DNA from: Phallusia mammillata
Lineage: Eukaryota > Chordata > Ascidiacea > Phlebobranchia > Ascidiidae
NCBI GenBank assembly: GCA_003260075.1
Contig: QLIY01000394.1
Location: 1-64,000 of the forward strand
DNA length: 64,000 nucleotides
Reading direction: 5' to 3'
The notes below the pieces were generated by a model that worked only from the letters and a program-made list of their open reading frames with translations, was not told the DNA's origin and ran no database searches. This document shows positions 10,240-23,385 of the stretch, in pieces (the stretch's first letter is position 1; each line of letters opens with the position of its first letter). The translations under genes and the position numbers were made by a program.

Positions 10240-13200
10240 GTGATTTATATATAAGTGTGCATAGATGCTTATGGGCTGATCCCAGTTATGAATTTATGTT
10301 CATCTTAAGAAGTACATTTTTATCCCTTACGTTCATGGTCAAAACACCATCAAATAGGACTCAATACATTTTATAACTATGCATGTTATCTTAGTCCACT
10401 GTTTGGCAACCATTGGACCACACAGCTCTATCTGGAAGGCTGTGAAGCATTTCAAAACGTCCCTGTAAGGGTAAAGGGGCTTCCAAGCCCCAAAACAAGG
10501 GGGTTTCCAAGCTTCTGCTTTCTCTTAGCAATCATCGCTAAAAAATTAACCTTATGATATTTAAACTGTTTTTTGCTCGTTTTAAAGGGTTGTATGTTAT
10601 CTAAATTAAAACTTGACTTGCAACCTATTTTTTATTAAACATTATGGGTAATCTTACTTCAACAAAAGCAGCCTTTAATGTAGCCAAATGTTAATAAATA
10701 TTAGTAGCCTAAACCCTAATAACACAACAAAACATAATTTATGCTGTTTCTTTGAAGAATGAATGTTTTCCACCCCTGGTTTATACCACAATACCCAGAT
10801 ATATATTTTATTTATGTTGACCAACCACTTTTATAAATGTACAGAACAGCATAAGCAACTCATTGGTTGAAACTGGAACTATGCCAGGATTGGCAGCAGC
10901 TGCTGCCATGGTGACAACCAAAAAGAAACACCAGCCTTACAAATTCGAACTTAACCCAGCTCTAAGAAAACGTCAACACACAAGACTAATAAGGTGGTGA
11001 ACATGTAAAAGATAATTTCCAAGTCACATTTGAATATTCGTCAACTATAAACTTTGTAGAAAACTGAAGCAAACAATTCATGAACTTTGCACGAGATGTG
11101 GTCAACAAGCAATTGTATTATGTGTATCGCCCGGAAAAGAGAACCCAAGTTTTCGAGTATTTGGTTCATCTCCATTGGACCAAGTGGTAAGCATTTGATT
11201 AGTATTAGATTGCACAAAAGATTTACAGTTGTAAACAAATGAACGTTTCAATTGCTTTTGCTTTACTTATAGAACAGAAAATCCATTTTATACAACTGTT
11301 TTGTTAACAAAGATATTTCAGCATACAACATGTAGGAATTGTCTTTTTAGGTGAAAAATTGTCAAGGTGCGATCTTCAGAGATCTTGAAACAGAACTTCA
11401 AGCAAAAATACCACCTAACCAAGAACAGAATACTGACCACCAATTTGAGCTACCACCACTAATGGTGGATGGAATTCCAACAACACTTGAAAAAATGAAT
11501 CAGGTCAGTTGGTGTTTTGCTTTGGTTCCCTATACTGTATTAAATGTTTGCTATGTGGTGATTTCTGCAGCAAGTCTGTGGCATCAGAAAGATTACAACC
11601 AACATGCTTACATATGTGTCTGTGAATGATATATGTTTGAACTGTGTATAGAAGACTTTTGTTGTTTTTATCGTTTTTTTTCATTAACATGAGTTTGTTT
11701 CATGTATTTGGTCAGGAAAGATTGCTTCAAGCCAGTTTCATTTACACAAGTAATAGACTTTTTGGTGTTAATCCTTCAAACGTTTGACCCGAGTTTACAG
11801 TGTTTCACCTACAGGCCTCCCAAATGCATTTGAAAAACAGCTATACTTGCTAAAACACACAACTTTTTGAGTTTTTTGCATTATTTGTTGGTGCATTGCA
11901 AAGTGTTTTACAGGGGGGGGGGCAGTTTACAGAGTGTTAACCTACAGGTCTCCCAGATGCATTTGAAAATCAGCTGTACATGCTAAAACACACAACCTTT
12001 TGAGTTTTTTGCATTATTTGTTGGTGCATTGCAAAGTGTTTTACAGCATTTTGTAATATTTTGTTGCATTTACCTTTTTACACCCAAATTCTCATTTATA
12101 TGTTCACTGACAATCCCTAATGTGCTGAAATTTTAATTTTCATAAAAGCCACAAACACACTTTTCAGGCCCAACTGCGAATGTTTATTCCTGAAATGCTG
12201 AAGTTCTCAACAGGAAGAGGGAAACCTGGTTGGGGAAAAAGCTCCACACGACCAGTTTGGTGGCCAATGGACGTTCCATGGTCAAATGTCAGAAGAGATG
12301 ACAGGACAGAAGAAGTTAAACTAAAGGTTGGGAAAATTTACCATCAAATAAGGCAGGATTAGCAAAGGGGCCAAAGTTAAGCAGGGTGCTGATAGCAATG
12401 TAATAACTATTTACAGGAATAAAATATAAATCATAAGCATAAGATCATATGTACTGTATATGAAACTAGCACTGACATGCAGTTTATTGGTCATTTATTA
12501 AAAACAGTGTCACAAAAACTCTTAATCATAAATTTATAAAATGAATATTATAGGAAAATGTGACCACGACTTAAACAAAATCTGCATGTTAGTAAATGTG
12601 ATAGTTGGCAAAAATATTCGATCTGTATTTTTTTTTTTCTAGGTATCTTGGACACAAGCCCTGCGTCAAATCGTGAAGAATTGTTACAGATATCATTCAA
12701 GGGATGACCTACTAACAGGAATGGCTTGTGAGAGCTTATCTATGGTCAAACCCAGGTACCATGGTCATGTTAACTGTTTGTCAATAATGGCCTTATTAGA
12801 GGATGTGCAGCGCAATATGTCACTCCAGGGCCTATAGGAGATTAAGGGGCCCAAGAATATCAAAGGTCAAAATCCATATCAGCAACTACTCAATTATGCA
12901 TTTTGTTAATGTTTGAAAGTATATTGCAGCCGATTGCCTATGGCATATTCGTTTTGGGTTTATAATACAAACAAAAGGGGCCCAAAGAATGTTTGGCACC
13001 AGCACATTGTTTTCCTCACTAGGGACCTATGTCAATTCCTATGTATTGACTTAGTAACATGATCAAGTATTTACACATGCACACATCATTGGCACATCCA
13101 GGGTGGCAAAGGGGCTATGATCCTTAACAAAAACTAAAATAGTGTATATTTTTGGGTCCATTACTTATTGTTTTAAACCAACTTATGTAGAGTGTGAGTC

Positions 13201-15404
13201 CCAAAGTGGACTGTTTACAAAAAGAACACAAAAATTCGGGCCATAACAAAAATTCAATGTACCATTATTTCCTACATATAATAAGCACGTGCTTGCATTA
13301 CCCAATGATTAATCCAGCCCAAAATGTACATAAAACGTGTTTTATGCAGACTTTGAACCATCCATGTGTCTGTTTTACATCATTATGGGGGGGGGGCAGC
13401 ATGAGAGTCACCTGGGTAGTCCCTCTCAAAAATTTTAAATTGTTCATTTTTGGTTACATAACTTGGCATTTAAACCAAGCTGCAGACAGTACGCACTGTT
13501 TCGACCTATAAGGTCTCGAAAAATCGGACTTTAATAAAACACGGTTCAATAACAAAACACCACTAAAAATGGGCCAATGAATAAATCTGTGTACCATCAT
13601 TTACCGATGCCATAAGCGCGTGCCTACATTACCAAGTGGTTAATCCAGCCAAATATATATATATAACGTGTTTTATACAGACTTTGATCCAGCCATGTGG
13701 CTGTTTTACATCATTATGTTTTTTATTCAGAGACAAGTTTTCCCGCGTATTTAACACGCCCCTTTCTATGACCCCGCCCACTTTGGTACAGACAGTTCAC
13801 AACGCCGATGGTTCCGTGTCTCTGGTTCAGGTATAAAAATACTTCATAACTCGACAGTAACTTAGTCCATTAACTTTATTTTTGTGTTTTGAAGCTTGAT
13901 TCAGGACAAACCATCGCCACAATAACGCAGGATCAATCAGGAGCGGCCGTTGCGACTTTAGCCAATCAGCATCAAGTGGATGCGCCAATGGAAATGACAA
14001 TTGACGAGGTATGGGGTTACTTCCGGTTAACCTAGGCGTTGTTAAAGTGGGCATTTTGGGGCGTTACAATCATAAATAGGCGATTGATTAAAAACGCGAT
14101 AGTACATAGTTACACAAAGTAATGAATTAAACTCTTTGAACAAATAGTGTAAGGACTGTAAGCGATTTGGTCAAACGTTGTTATGTTCTTGGCTACTTCT
14201 GTATAAAAACCTTCAAATTTCTTCAAATAACTAACGTCATTACATCATAGTGATCATGTAACAACAATTTCTCACGAGTTCTGTTTCTGGATGGACTTGT
14301 ATAATCCACTTGACTACTTAGGGGCGATACAGGGGCAAGTGTCAGAACTACTGGTTTAAACAAATCCCAAAGTAACGTTTTAATGGATTTCAGATGGAGT
14401 CAGCAGGCTGGCCACTGGCCGGACAAGAAACGATCGGCGACGCGTTTTCAGTAGTAACTAGTGAGGGAACATCCCACCCAGTCGAACAGGTAAAATTTAT
14501 CAAATCACGTGACGTTTGTATCACGTGAGATGCCCAAACTCACGCATGTGACGTCATAATTCAGTTCAGTTTAACATAACAGGAGGTATTTTTTTAAGGC
14601 AGTAGAATTAACGATTGCTCACTCGCAGACCATTGCCACCGGATCTTTAACCGCCGCTGATGACGTCACACTTACAAACGAAGACGATTCGTCAGGTGCG
14701 AAGCAGTTGGAGCAGTGGTTCTGAACTTTTTCATTATCATTAACCCCTAAGAACACGCAGTTAAATTTCATTTACCCCATCTTTTCAAAAAGTTTTAATT
14801 ACCTACAATGACGTCACGAACAGATGACGTGACAAAACTAAAAAGAATTTTAAAATACCTTTTTAGGAGCAATTGCCAACAGGTTAAGTACCACTGCCCT
14901 AGAGATTACATTTGATAAAACTAAATAGATGCCAAACCATTTTCTATCTTTCTTACGACTATGCTTACCTGGCAATTTCAGCACACTCAAATAATAAAAG
15001 AAATACACAGACTGGTTTAAGTGTGTTGAAATTGTCAGCTAACTAATGTCAATATATGTAACTGGAATCGTCTGTTGAGTATGCTTCAGGACGATTTCTT
15101 TATTAGTACATTTTTAATTTCTTGCCATAAGATATAACTCTCATACTATTTGCAGTGAATTTATGACTTTTTGTTGTGCTTGCTAAGTAATCGTTTTTGA
15201 TATTTAGCTATGGTGGAGATACCAGTTTCGGTTTATGAGAAGATAGCCAACTCTATCAGCAGCACAGGAGCGCCCACTACCGTCTCAATTTCACCTGATG
15301 GACGGATTCTACTTCAGCCTTCGATTATAGCACACAAGCCGAACAAAAGTCAGCAACAAACGTTGGGTGGAGTCAATCAGGGCAACGCCCCTTCTAACAC
15401 GTGA
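9905..15404 (+). CDS. NRF1: Nuclear respiratory factor 1 (NRF1) transcription factor
   Basis: NRF1 binds GC-rich palindromes as a dimer and activates nuclear genes for mitochondrial function and other housekeeping genes. Eleven exons: 9905-10033, 10845-10993, 11060-11186, 11351-11503, 12168-12326, 12643-12755, 13731-13830, 13895-14008, 14394-14489, 14599-14695 and 15208-15404. All have GT-AG ends and compatible phases, giving 477 residues (human about 503). Exon 1 is acidic. Residues about 67-92 carry the basic nuclear-localisation region ending in ALRKRQHTRL. The DNA-binding and dimerisation domain spans exons 2-6, with highly conserved blocks: RVFGSSPLD, ELPPL, MFIPEMLKFSTGRGKPGWGK, WTQALRQIVKNCY. 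Exons 7-11 form the Gln/Thr-rich activation region, with VQTVHNADGSVSLVQ and IPVSVYEKI conserved. Introns 1, 4 and 6 contain placeholder runs; a hAT MITE starts 18 nt past the exon 10 donor. Confidence 0.95.
10120..10330. repeat. SINE-like repeat (CATTGAAGGCG family) split by a 39-G run
   Basis: The blocks CCCATTGAAGGCG and CGGCCACCGAGCATT before the run, and GGGCTGATCCCAGT through TTTATGTTCATCTTAA after it, match the same blocks at about 23130-23385, and partly 55274-55330. The run at 10198-10236 interrupts it. Confidence 0.55.
11796..12046. repeat. Imperfect duplication around a 10-G placeholder (NRF1 intron 4)
   Basis: Sequence 11796-11912 is repeated at 11923-12046 with scattered substitutions, with exactly ten G between (11913-11922). 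No exon is affected. Confidence 0.7.
13245..13718. repeat. Diverged duplication in NRF1 intron 6 around a 10-G placeholder
   Basis: Sequence 13245-13386 ends at ten G (13387-13396). A diverged second copy lies at 13575-13718 and runs on into exon 7. Weaker similarity extends upstream of both. The copies differ more than most pairs in this window, including indels. Confidence 0.6.
14713..14896. mobile_element. hAT-type MITE in NRF1 intron 10
   Basis: Ends CAGTGGTTCTGAAC and GTACCACTG match the CAGTGGTTCTCAAAC family. The target duplication is decayed. It lies 18 nt after the exon 10 donor. Confidence 0.6.
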
Positions 15405-15679
15405 CGGAATCTGATTGGCTGTCATGATTTGAACACAAAGACTTTGCTTGTTTTAGTGTTAGAGACTGTGTTGCTGTGATAGAAATAAGGCTGTTGGAGC
15501 AACCGGTTTATTGACGTTTTTGTAAGAGCTTTGCTTGTTTGCAAAAATGCGAAACTACACTTTAGCATTGTTGTAAGAAACCTCTGTATCGACCATTGTT
15601 AGTTTTTGCCAGAAGATCGATGACATTGGATATGGATTGGATTATAACAGAAGTTCTTACCATAAGCGTTAGCGTAGCA

Positions 15680-16009
15680 CAGGGGTGTCCAAACTTTTTT
15701 AACGCGAGCCAATTTTTACCAGGTGAAGACGCCCACGGGCCAATGCTTTTTTGCAAAGTTTTTAACGGGACAATTATAACACAAAACTTTGGGATTTTGT
15801 TTCGTCGGCACGATTTATACTTTCCTTTTACTGGTAAATAAAGTTCTATGGAAAAGCTTTTGTGTGAAGTCGCAAGTCGCCACAACTCAAAAGTTTAATT
15901 CAAATTATGGCCGGCTATACACAACAAAATTTGAAAAAACAGCTGCGGGCCACTTGAAATGCCGTTGCGGACCGCATTTGGCCCGCGGGCCGCACTTTGG
16001 ACACCCCTG
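15680..16009. mobile_element. hAT-type MITE, CAGGGGTGTCC family
   Basis: Ends CAGGGGTGTCCAAA and TTTGGACACCCCTG are inverted repeats. Flanks GCGTAGCA and TCGTAGAA agree at 6 of 8 positions. The internal GCGGACCGCATTTGGCCCG motif is typical of this abundant MITE class. Length 330 bp. Confidence 0.8.
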
Positions 16010-16431
16010 TCGTAGAATCTTCTTGTTCTTAGTTTCTGCTCTCCCAATAAAGTTCAGTGATATTCGTTCACTCTAAGTAAGACTATGTTTCCATGCTACC
16101 TTTCAGTTTCTTTGTGTTGTAATTTAGGCCGAATCATAGTTGTATGTCGGGCCTGGGTGTTTCGGGTCCGGTTTTGGTTCGCACCGGGTTCTTGCTCGAG
16201 TTGTAATAAAAACGGGCTTGATCCGGGCCTGACTTTACACTGGGTATCGTTATTTTTTAATTACACAAGGCATCATTCATCATTTTAGAATTTTACTAAC
16301 TTTCAAGCCTGGTTAGGGTTGTTTATTGAATCTGTGCATTAAGACGCCTTGAAGGAGTTTTTCGTTTATGTACATTCTATTTTAAACTAGCCAGTCAAGA
16401 GTCAAATAATTTATAAGTTACTTCTTAAGTT

Positions 16432-16640
16432 TAATGGTGAAAATAACGGCCCAAATAGACGTAAAAAGCGACATGATGAAAATAACGGCCCAAATAGACG
16501 TAAAAAACGACATGCTTTATTGTTCAAACGTTTCGGCAAATGCTCATGCCATCATCAGTGAAATGAAGACCACATCAGTTAAACCCGTTTATATACACTT
16601 GAGCGACATGAAGGAATGATAAAAAGGTGCGAAACAAGCG
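16432..16640 (-). repeat. Dispersed repeat carrying a hammerhead-like motif
   Basis: On the minus strand it contains TTTCA-CTGATGA, then a GGC/GCC stem closed by an ATGAGCATTT loop, then GAAACGTT-TGAAC. This is the order of a type I hammerhead ribozyme core, with a possible 4-bp stem I (UUCA/UGAA). One extra base follows the CUGAUGA box, so activity is uncertain. The same 200-bp unit recurs at 60917-61110 (same orientation) and 19890-20070 (inverted), with partial copies at 25925-26010, 26790-26880, 39995-40045 and 42515-42620. Penelope-like retroelements are known to carry such motifs. Confidence 0.5.
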
Positions 16641-19146
16641 TCGCATAAACAACATTATACTTCTTAATTTTGCATAAAAAATGCTACTTTCTTTAAGCAT
16701 GTGGGGAGCGATAGTCTATTTACCTCCATATCTTTATCCGATCTGGATCACATTACACAACCAACAAACGGTCTTTTCAAATCAGGTATTTAATGATGCA
16801 TTATATAGCAACGGAAAAGAATAACTGCAATGCATTGTTGGGGTTACACAGTCCCTTAAAACCTAGTCAAAATACGCGAAATTTATTGCTTTGGAACAAT
16901 GGGATGTGGTAAGTTAAATTACAATGGATCAACGCGTAACTTTCTGCCAAACTAAACTTGCCATGAATGTAGCAATTTAGGATAACTATTATAGACACAC
17001 TTCAAAAGTGGATTAAAGCTCGCCAGGCAGGCGTGTAAACATTTTAGAAATTGTTAAGAAAAACACAACCAAACCAATCGCCATTCAAGTGCAAATAATA
17101 TGGTTAACGAACAGAACGCATTGTTTTTTGACCAATTTATTTCCAGAAATAGAAAACACACTAGTCAATATGACAATATGAAACACACTATAATTTTATG
17201 TTGGAATTTATTATGTGATGTCTTTCATTAGATTATTTAATTATTTCGAACCTGTGTACCTACAAATGTTGTCATAGTTTAACTAAAATACGATGGATTC
17301 TACTCTGATTATTCGCAATGAACAATCCTTTAAAAAAATCCAGGATAAATTTCAAATATCAATCTTTTGTACACTAACGCAAAAACAAAAGTGCAAATTC
17401 GCCAGCTTGATGTGATTTTTGTGCTTAAAGCAAATATTGATAGTGCGTCGTTACTTTGACACCAGCAGATAAATAATAAATTCCAAAGCGAAAGAGCAAC
17501 ACTTAAATGCAACGTTAAAAACGGAGTATTTTTAGGTTGCAACTTATTCTCCCCAATACTGAGCATCACAACTAACAAAATAGGTTGGAAGCACTTCTAC
17601 ATTTTAAAAACACGTAATGGTTAAACAAGTTCAAACATAAACGCAACCTTTCGGTTGATCTTTTCTACTCTTTGTTTCTATAACGAGCCATGATCATAAA
17701 AGCTATACAACTCCTGTTTGGCTTGATTACATCAGTAAGCTATTGTACTGTCAAGCTGACCTCCTTATTAAGACTTAAACGGCACACAAAGAAACTACAA
17801 CTGTATAGACGGCAAAATACATTAAATCATTAGTTAATGGAACGTTTTTAACAAAGCAATTGACACCAAGGAATGTTGTGACACTGCACAAAAACTGGGA
17901 AACGTTGCACAGTTTACCACAGTGCTGTTTTTAATGATTGATTGCTATGTAGGCTCTCGGTGCGTTTTGGGCAAATTAGATTCAATGGAAAAGCGTTGAA
18001 AATTAAGGCATGCATGAGATGCTTGCCAAAGGGCATTTAAGGCCGGAAGAAATATTCACAAAAATGCTACTGTTTTAACAGAACTGACATTGAAAGGCGT
18101 TTATTTGTTTGTAAGGCTAACAATGAATGTCGGGTACGGAAAAAATAAACACAATATAACATTAAATAGTCAATTAATTTTTGCCACTGAATGCTATATG
18201 TTTTCTGTTTTGTGAAGAACACTGCCAGTATGTGCCATTGCAACATTAAAGCTTTTCGAAACCAAGTATAGGTATATGACAAAAATAGTGTATGTGTAAA
18301 TTGGGTAAACTATAAAAATACGACGTAAGTCACTTAGTATTTAGGGACGCCAATTTAATACATATTTATGTGCAGGCAAAAAGGGTCGTCAAATCATAAT
18401 CAGTCATATACAATGGCAGGTTTAATGCAAACATTTATTTTTGTGCTGACATTTCAAGTGAATCATCAGAATTGAAAGGATATACCTACCTAACGAATCA
18501 TCAAGTACTGCAAATGACCCCATTATAATACCATCACATAATAGGCGCAATGCTTCATCAATACTGATGACCGCTTGTACCAAAACAGTAAACAGTCTAA
18601 TCATACTGACTGTCTGTTTGTTGTGATGATGCTAAGTAATTATTACCTTTGGCGCTACCTCACTTCCGCTTTACGAATGGCTCCTGCGTCACAGGCTTCT
18701 GTTGCGCAATATTACTGCTTATTAACCAATCACCAGAGCAAAAATTGCAAGCAAGGCTAAAACGGTCCGTCAACCCAAAAGAACAGGCCTGAAACCCGGT
18801 CCGAATCCGCAAAATTTTAGACTTGAAATTGTGGTCTTACCTAAGGGAAATCATACGACACAAATGCATGAGGGCTGAGTGTTATGCCAGGACTCAAAAT
18901 CATGATCTTTTGATCAAACTTAACCCAAACCCGATCCTAAACAAAAGATACGGCCTTTACAGGTTGTAGGTAGGTTTTTTGGAGGTTGGTGGTTACTTTT
19001 TCCACGTAACTTATATGTTGCAACATTATATTGTTTCCGATTTGTTTAGACCTTTTACATGATTGTGTCATAATTTGTTCCTAATCAAGGATTTTTAATT
19101 TAATGCGCGGCGCATGTAAATCTCACAAAACTTGTACTGAACGAAC

Positions 19147-19350
19147 TAGTTCTGTACCATGGTTTATTTCTTACATACTTGTCAGTTTCATAACTGATCA
19201 TGGCAATACGAAAAACAACAATCACAAAAAATGAGGAAGGTCGTAGGGGGGGGGGCACGTACCATGGTTTATTTCTCATATACTTTTCAGTTTCATAACT
19301 GCTCATGGCAATACGAAAAACAACAATCACAAAAAATGAGGAAGGTCGTA
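19147..19350. repeat. Imperfect duplication around a 10-G placeholder
   Basis: Sequence 19147-19245 and 19257-19350 are near-identical, with a few substitutions, separated by ten G (19246-19255). Confidence 0.7.
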
Positions 19351-19889
19351 CGAAACTAATATTGTACGTTTGTCAATGACAATACAGTTCTCCATGTTTT
19401 TACTGTGCGTCAAAACCAGCTTAAACAGAACAATGCAGATAAATGAAAACCGAAACGATAATTACGACGAAGACGTACCGCTGATCGGATTTCGCTTATA
19501 GTTGAGTCCTTGGCCGGGATTCGTCCGGTTACGTCACACAACCACCAAATTCAGAGAACAAGTCTAAAAAATAAAGTTAACATGGCTTTTGACCCCGCGT
19601 AAACGACAGGCGTCGCTACGGAAAGCATTATACAACACTTAAAACAGTTGGCAGATAAACAACGTCCGTGTGTTTACGCTTTTTACAGGCAAAGATGTAC
19701 AACCTAGAAAAAACTTACATACGAATTTGAAACCCGTTTTTATTCAAACGTAAGCCCAAACCCGACCCAAAAAGCCCGGCCCAACCATATTAAAACTGTT
19801 TTGAGAGAATATAGTCATTTTTTTACATATTTACGTTTGGCGTGTGTGCGTTAATGATTTTGGTAGGGTGTATTTAAAGATGTAGATGC

Positions 19890-20070
19890 AACGTTGCTGC
19901 GTACCTTTTTTTCAATTTTTTTATGTGACTCAAGTGGTTATGAACGGGTGTAACTGATGTGGCCACTCATATCACTGATGATGGCATGAGCATTTGCCGA
20001 AACGTTTGGATAATAAAGTATGTCGCTTTTTACGTCTATTTGGACCGTTATATTCGTCGTTAAACAAATG
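19890..20070 (+). repeat. Hammerhead-like dispersed repeat, inverted copy
   Basis: Plus-strand CACTGATGATGGC, GCCGAAACGTTTGG and downstream TTTTTACGTCTATTT match the minus strand of 16432-16640. The CUGAUGA and GAAAC boxes are intact. Confidence 0.5.
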
Positions 20071-20249
20071 GAACTTTTATTATTATTTATAAACTAAAAA
20101 ATGTTTTACCACAAGAGGTGACGTTTAAACAGTGATTTCAAATGACACATCATACATATGACCATGAATGTTATAACTTGCATTGCCAGCAGTTACCTGA
20201 CTGTTTCAAAGTGACAGGCCTCTCTCATTTTCACTTATCAATCACAGTC

Positions 20250-20560
20250 AAGTGATGCAAGATTCACAGGGGTCACAAGCATGCCGAATCCCGTATGGTT
20301 GTGCGTACGACTTGCCGGCGCAGCTGTTCCAAGTCAGAACGGTTGCCGGCATCTCCAGTCATCAATATTTCATTGCGACTTGCCCGATGTCGCTCGTGCT
20401 TTGGGCGACGCACTTCGGTAATAATCGATGCGCGTATTCTCCACAGTCTGCTTCGAGCCCAACCGGTCCCGCGCTACTTCGATTCCACTTGGGCCCTGGC
20501 GATTTGGATTTACCTCATCAATACATTGGTTTGTTTGTTTATTCAGTTTAGTCTAGCTTC
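20250..20560. other. GC-rich island, open in several frames, unidentified
   Basis: A block clearly richer in G+C than its surroundings. Plus-strand frames of about 97-99 codons overlap (20252-20551, 20295-20588), and the minus strand also has long open stretches with many Arg codons. I recognise no domain. High GC alone lowers stop frequency, so coding status is undecided. Confidence 0.3.
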
Positions 20561-21342
20561 TAAATCACACCAAACGCCAGTTAACTAAGACACCATTAAA
20601 ATTAAAAATACACATTCAATATCTAGACCCAAAATGTCAGAATTAACGTTTTACCTTTTTATTATGACTTCGCTTTAATTTTAGGCGATTTACAGGTCAA
20701 TATAGGCTCAGAAACAATTCAAAACGTACTTGCATTACCAGCAAACTTCGTTTCATTGCTCATCATGGTCATTTATTAAAACCCGAATGCGTAACCTTTC
20801 ACCTATATACATATCAGCATGCTGTCTCTAAGTTTAGACCTGGTTTGGCAAAGCCGCCAAAGGTTCGTTAGTTTATTTGAAGTGTTGAAAGGGCGCAACA
20901 GCCGTGGTTGGCAAAGGTAGAGCCACTGGATCTTTTCAATTTCAATCCAACGTGAGTTCTATTATTTGCCAAGAACCGCGTCGCACTGTGTCCAAACCTT
21001 TAAGATACGAACTGTTTTGTCCCTTAGTAGATCGCTTGGTACGTTTTGCTTGGCACCTGTCAGAAATTGATGTCCTTTTTCAAGTCAATTTTTGTACCAG
21101 TGCCAAACAACACGCAACAAAAATATAGGAAGCAGTCTCCTACAAAGTCTAACTTACATTTTCTACCACCATTCCACTATGCACTGAACTAAAGCAAGAA
21201 TGAACCTCTCTTGGTTCTTGCTTTATACATTGCTCCGTTGTATAGAAACTATAGTTACTGCAAGCATATGACTTCGATGCCATCCAATATGCTTTGTGAC
21301 AATTCCACTGCCCTGGGAGCCATTTAAAGGCCCGTCGCGGCC

Positions 21343-21388
<46 letters not shown>

Positions 21389-23079
21389 CAACTCGCGCGG
21401 CCTTGCATAATGCATGTTGATCGGGGACACGGTACCTAAGGGCCCCGCGGAGCATTAGAGGCCGCCGACTGTCCGACAGGACCTTATTATCTCAATACTT
21501 GCCATCTTGTTACAAGGAATCATCGAAAGCCGATAATCTCTTTTCGAGCAGGGGCGCGTGATTGTAAAGTATGCGTCGTGTGACACTAGCGAAGCCACTG
21601 TACAATACACAAGTTGCATTTGAACTGCAGTGAATTCAACTAAGTGCCATAAGACGCGGTTACTTCATATACGCCCGGCTCATCAAACAGACTGACGGCT
21701 CAGCAAATGTGTCCAGCTTATTAAAACCTCTAGCTCGGGTGTCTAAATGACAAGCGCATGCACAAGGCTTCGTTATTATTACTACTACCGCTGTTCGGCG
21801 TCTGATGAATGCGCTGGGCGATTAATGAGGCACCAACTTCCGTATTGATTCTGGAAACTTCTACAACATAAGACCATCACCTGTAGACATCCGCTATCTG
21901 CTGGCTCCCAACATAAAATTGTGTCCATCAAGAAGGGAAATTTTGCTGTAGCATTGTTTATTTTTTTAATATTAACCCATTTTTTACACCCAGAGGTTAT
22001 TAACTTGTAAAATTATCAAGAAACCTTGCTTAGATTAATCCTAATGGTATTTGCTATTGATGCTTAGTAATAATTTTATCATAACGTTATGATGAATCTT
22101 GTTTGCCGTTTCATTATAAACCCATTTATTCACAATCAGAACTTATTAACTCATAAAACTTCTAATCAATTTTACACAATATTTTGCTTAAATTATTCTA
22201 AACGGTATTTGCTATCTATCCTGTTAGTTAATTCTATCATATGCATGATGAACCTGTTTCACCTTTTAGCTGCAAAAATACATGGTTTGACTTAAGAACC
22301 TTATCCTGAACTAGAGGTTATTGCCGTTATAGCCCGGTTAAACGGTATGTTTCAACTTTTTCTACATGCATTTGGTCGGTGGTTACATGAATCGGAAAGA
22401 TAAAAACGCAAAACAAATGACAATGAAACGCAAAACAAATGACAATAAAACGCAAAACAAAAACAGAGCCACCGTTTGCGTCACATTGTTTTGCCACTGC
22501 CTACCCGGATATTACAAAATGCGCAGGCCTAATATGTAAAAAGAAATAAAAAAATAGGCGTTAATCAAGTGATATAAGGTTCATTTCCGCCTATACTCGG
22601 TTGGTTAATCGATTTTGAACGAAAATTGCTTGCACAGTTTCCGTTTACGGGGTGAAATCACCGGGAAAAAATATTTTATGATTGTGGTTTGTCAATTGTT
22701 TCTATATGACATATTACTGCGCTAAACAATTAATAGCATTTTTGCCAGTATAATGCAAATGTGATTAAACGTAGTTAGAATTTAATACGATACGGAGAAT
22801 TATTTTTTACTGTTTAATTTTTTTAATTGGGGCGCACTGATGCTGTTATAAACTGAGTTTAGTGAGGTTTGACCATTTGCATTTTGTTCTGGTAAAATAG
22901 TCCGTTTATTGTACGAAATTGGTTTGCGTCGCAGCTTGATTTGATATAACGCCTCTCGTGGTCATGCGAACAAAGATTTGTATACATGAGTTTGGCGTTA
23001 TCGCTCGTCTGCATGAATGCTTCGGTCTAATCCTAGAAATGAATTCATTTTCATGTTTATCGATGTTAAAACCCAGGAC

Positions 23080-23385
23080 ACCCTAACAAAAAAAATACAT
23101 ATTTTCGGAAACATATATACAAAATCACCCTTGTTTATTACAACACAGTACGACAGGCCCATTGAAGGCGTTATACCGAATAAATCGGCCACCAAGCATT
23201 TATGGACGGGGGGGGGGGTCCCTAACAAAAAACTACATATTTTCAGAAACATATGTACAAAATTACACTCGTTAATTACAACACAGTACGACAGGCTCAT
23301 TGAAGGCGTCATACCGAATAAATCGGCCACCAAGCATTTATGGACGCTTTAGGGCTGAACCCAGTCTTGAATTTATGTTCATCTT
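23080..23385. repeat. SINE-like repeat duplicated around an 11-G run
   Basis: Two imperfect copies (23080-23207 and 23219-23346) of the CATTGAAGGCG family. The second continues into GGGCTGAACCCAGT and TTTATGTTCATCTTAA, the same 3' part as at 10240-10310. Confidence 0.6.

Larger units (their letters stand above)
15405..20240. other. Intergenic, no gene supported; repeats
   Basis: Downstream of NRF1 I see a hAT MITE (15680-16009), a CGGGTCCGGTT-type repeat (16120-16260), hammerhead-like repeats (16432-16640 and, inverted, 19890-20070), and a duplication around ten G at 19246-19255. AATAAA at about 15836 and 16046 are candidate NRF1 poly(A) signals. Longest open frames show no family resemblance. 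Confidence 0.5.

Noticed and set aside
22998..23352. Two 111-codon frames, one on each strand, with internal repetition
   Set aside because: Both are readings of a SINE-like repeat duplicated around a G run; no protein family pattern, and the repetition comes from the duplicated DNA.
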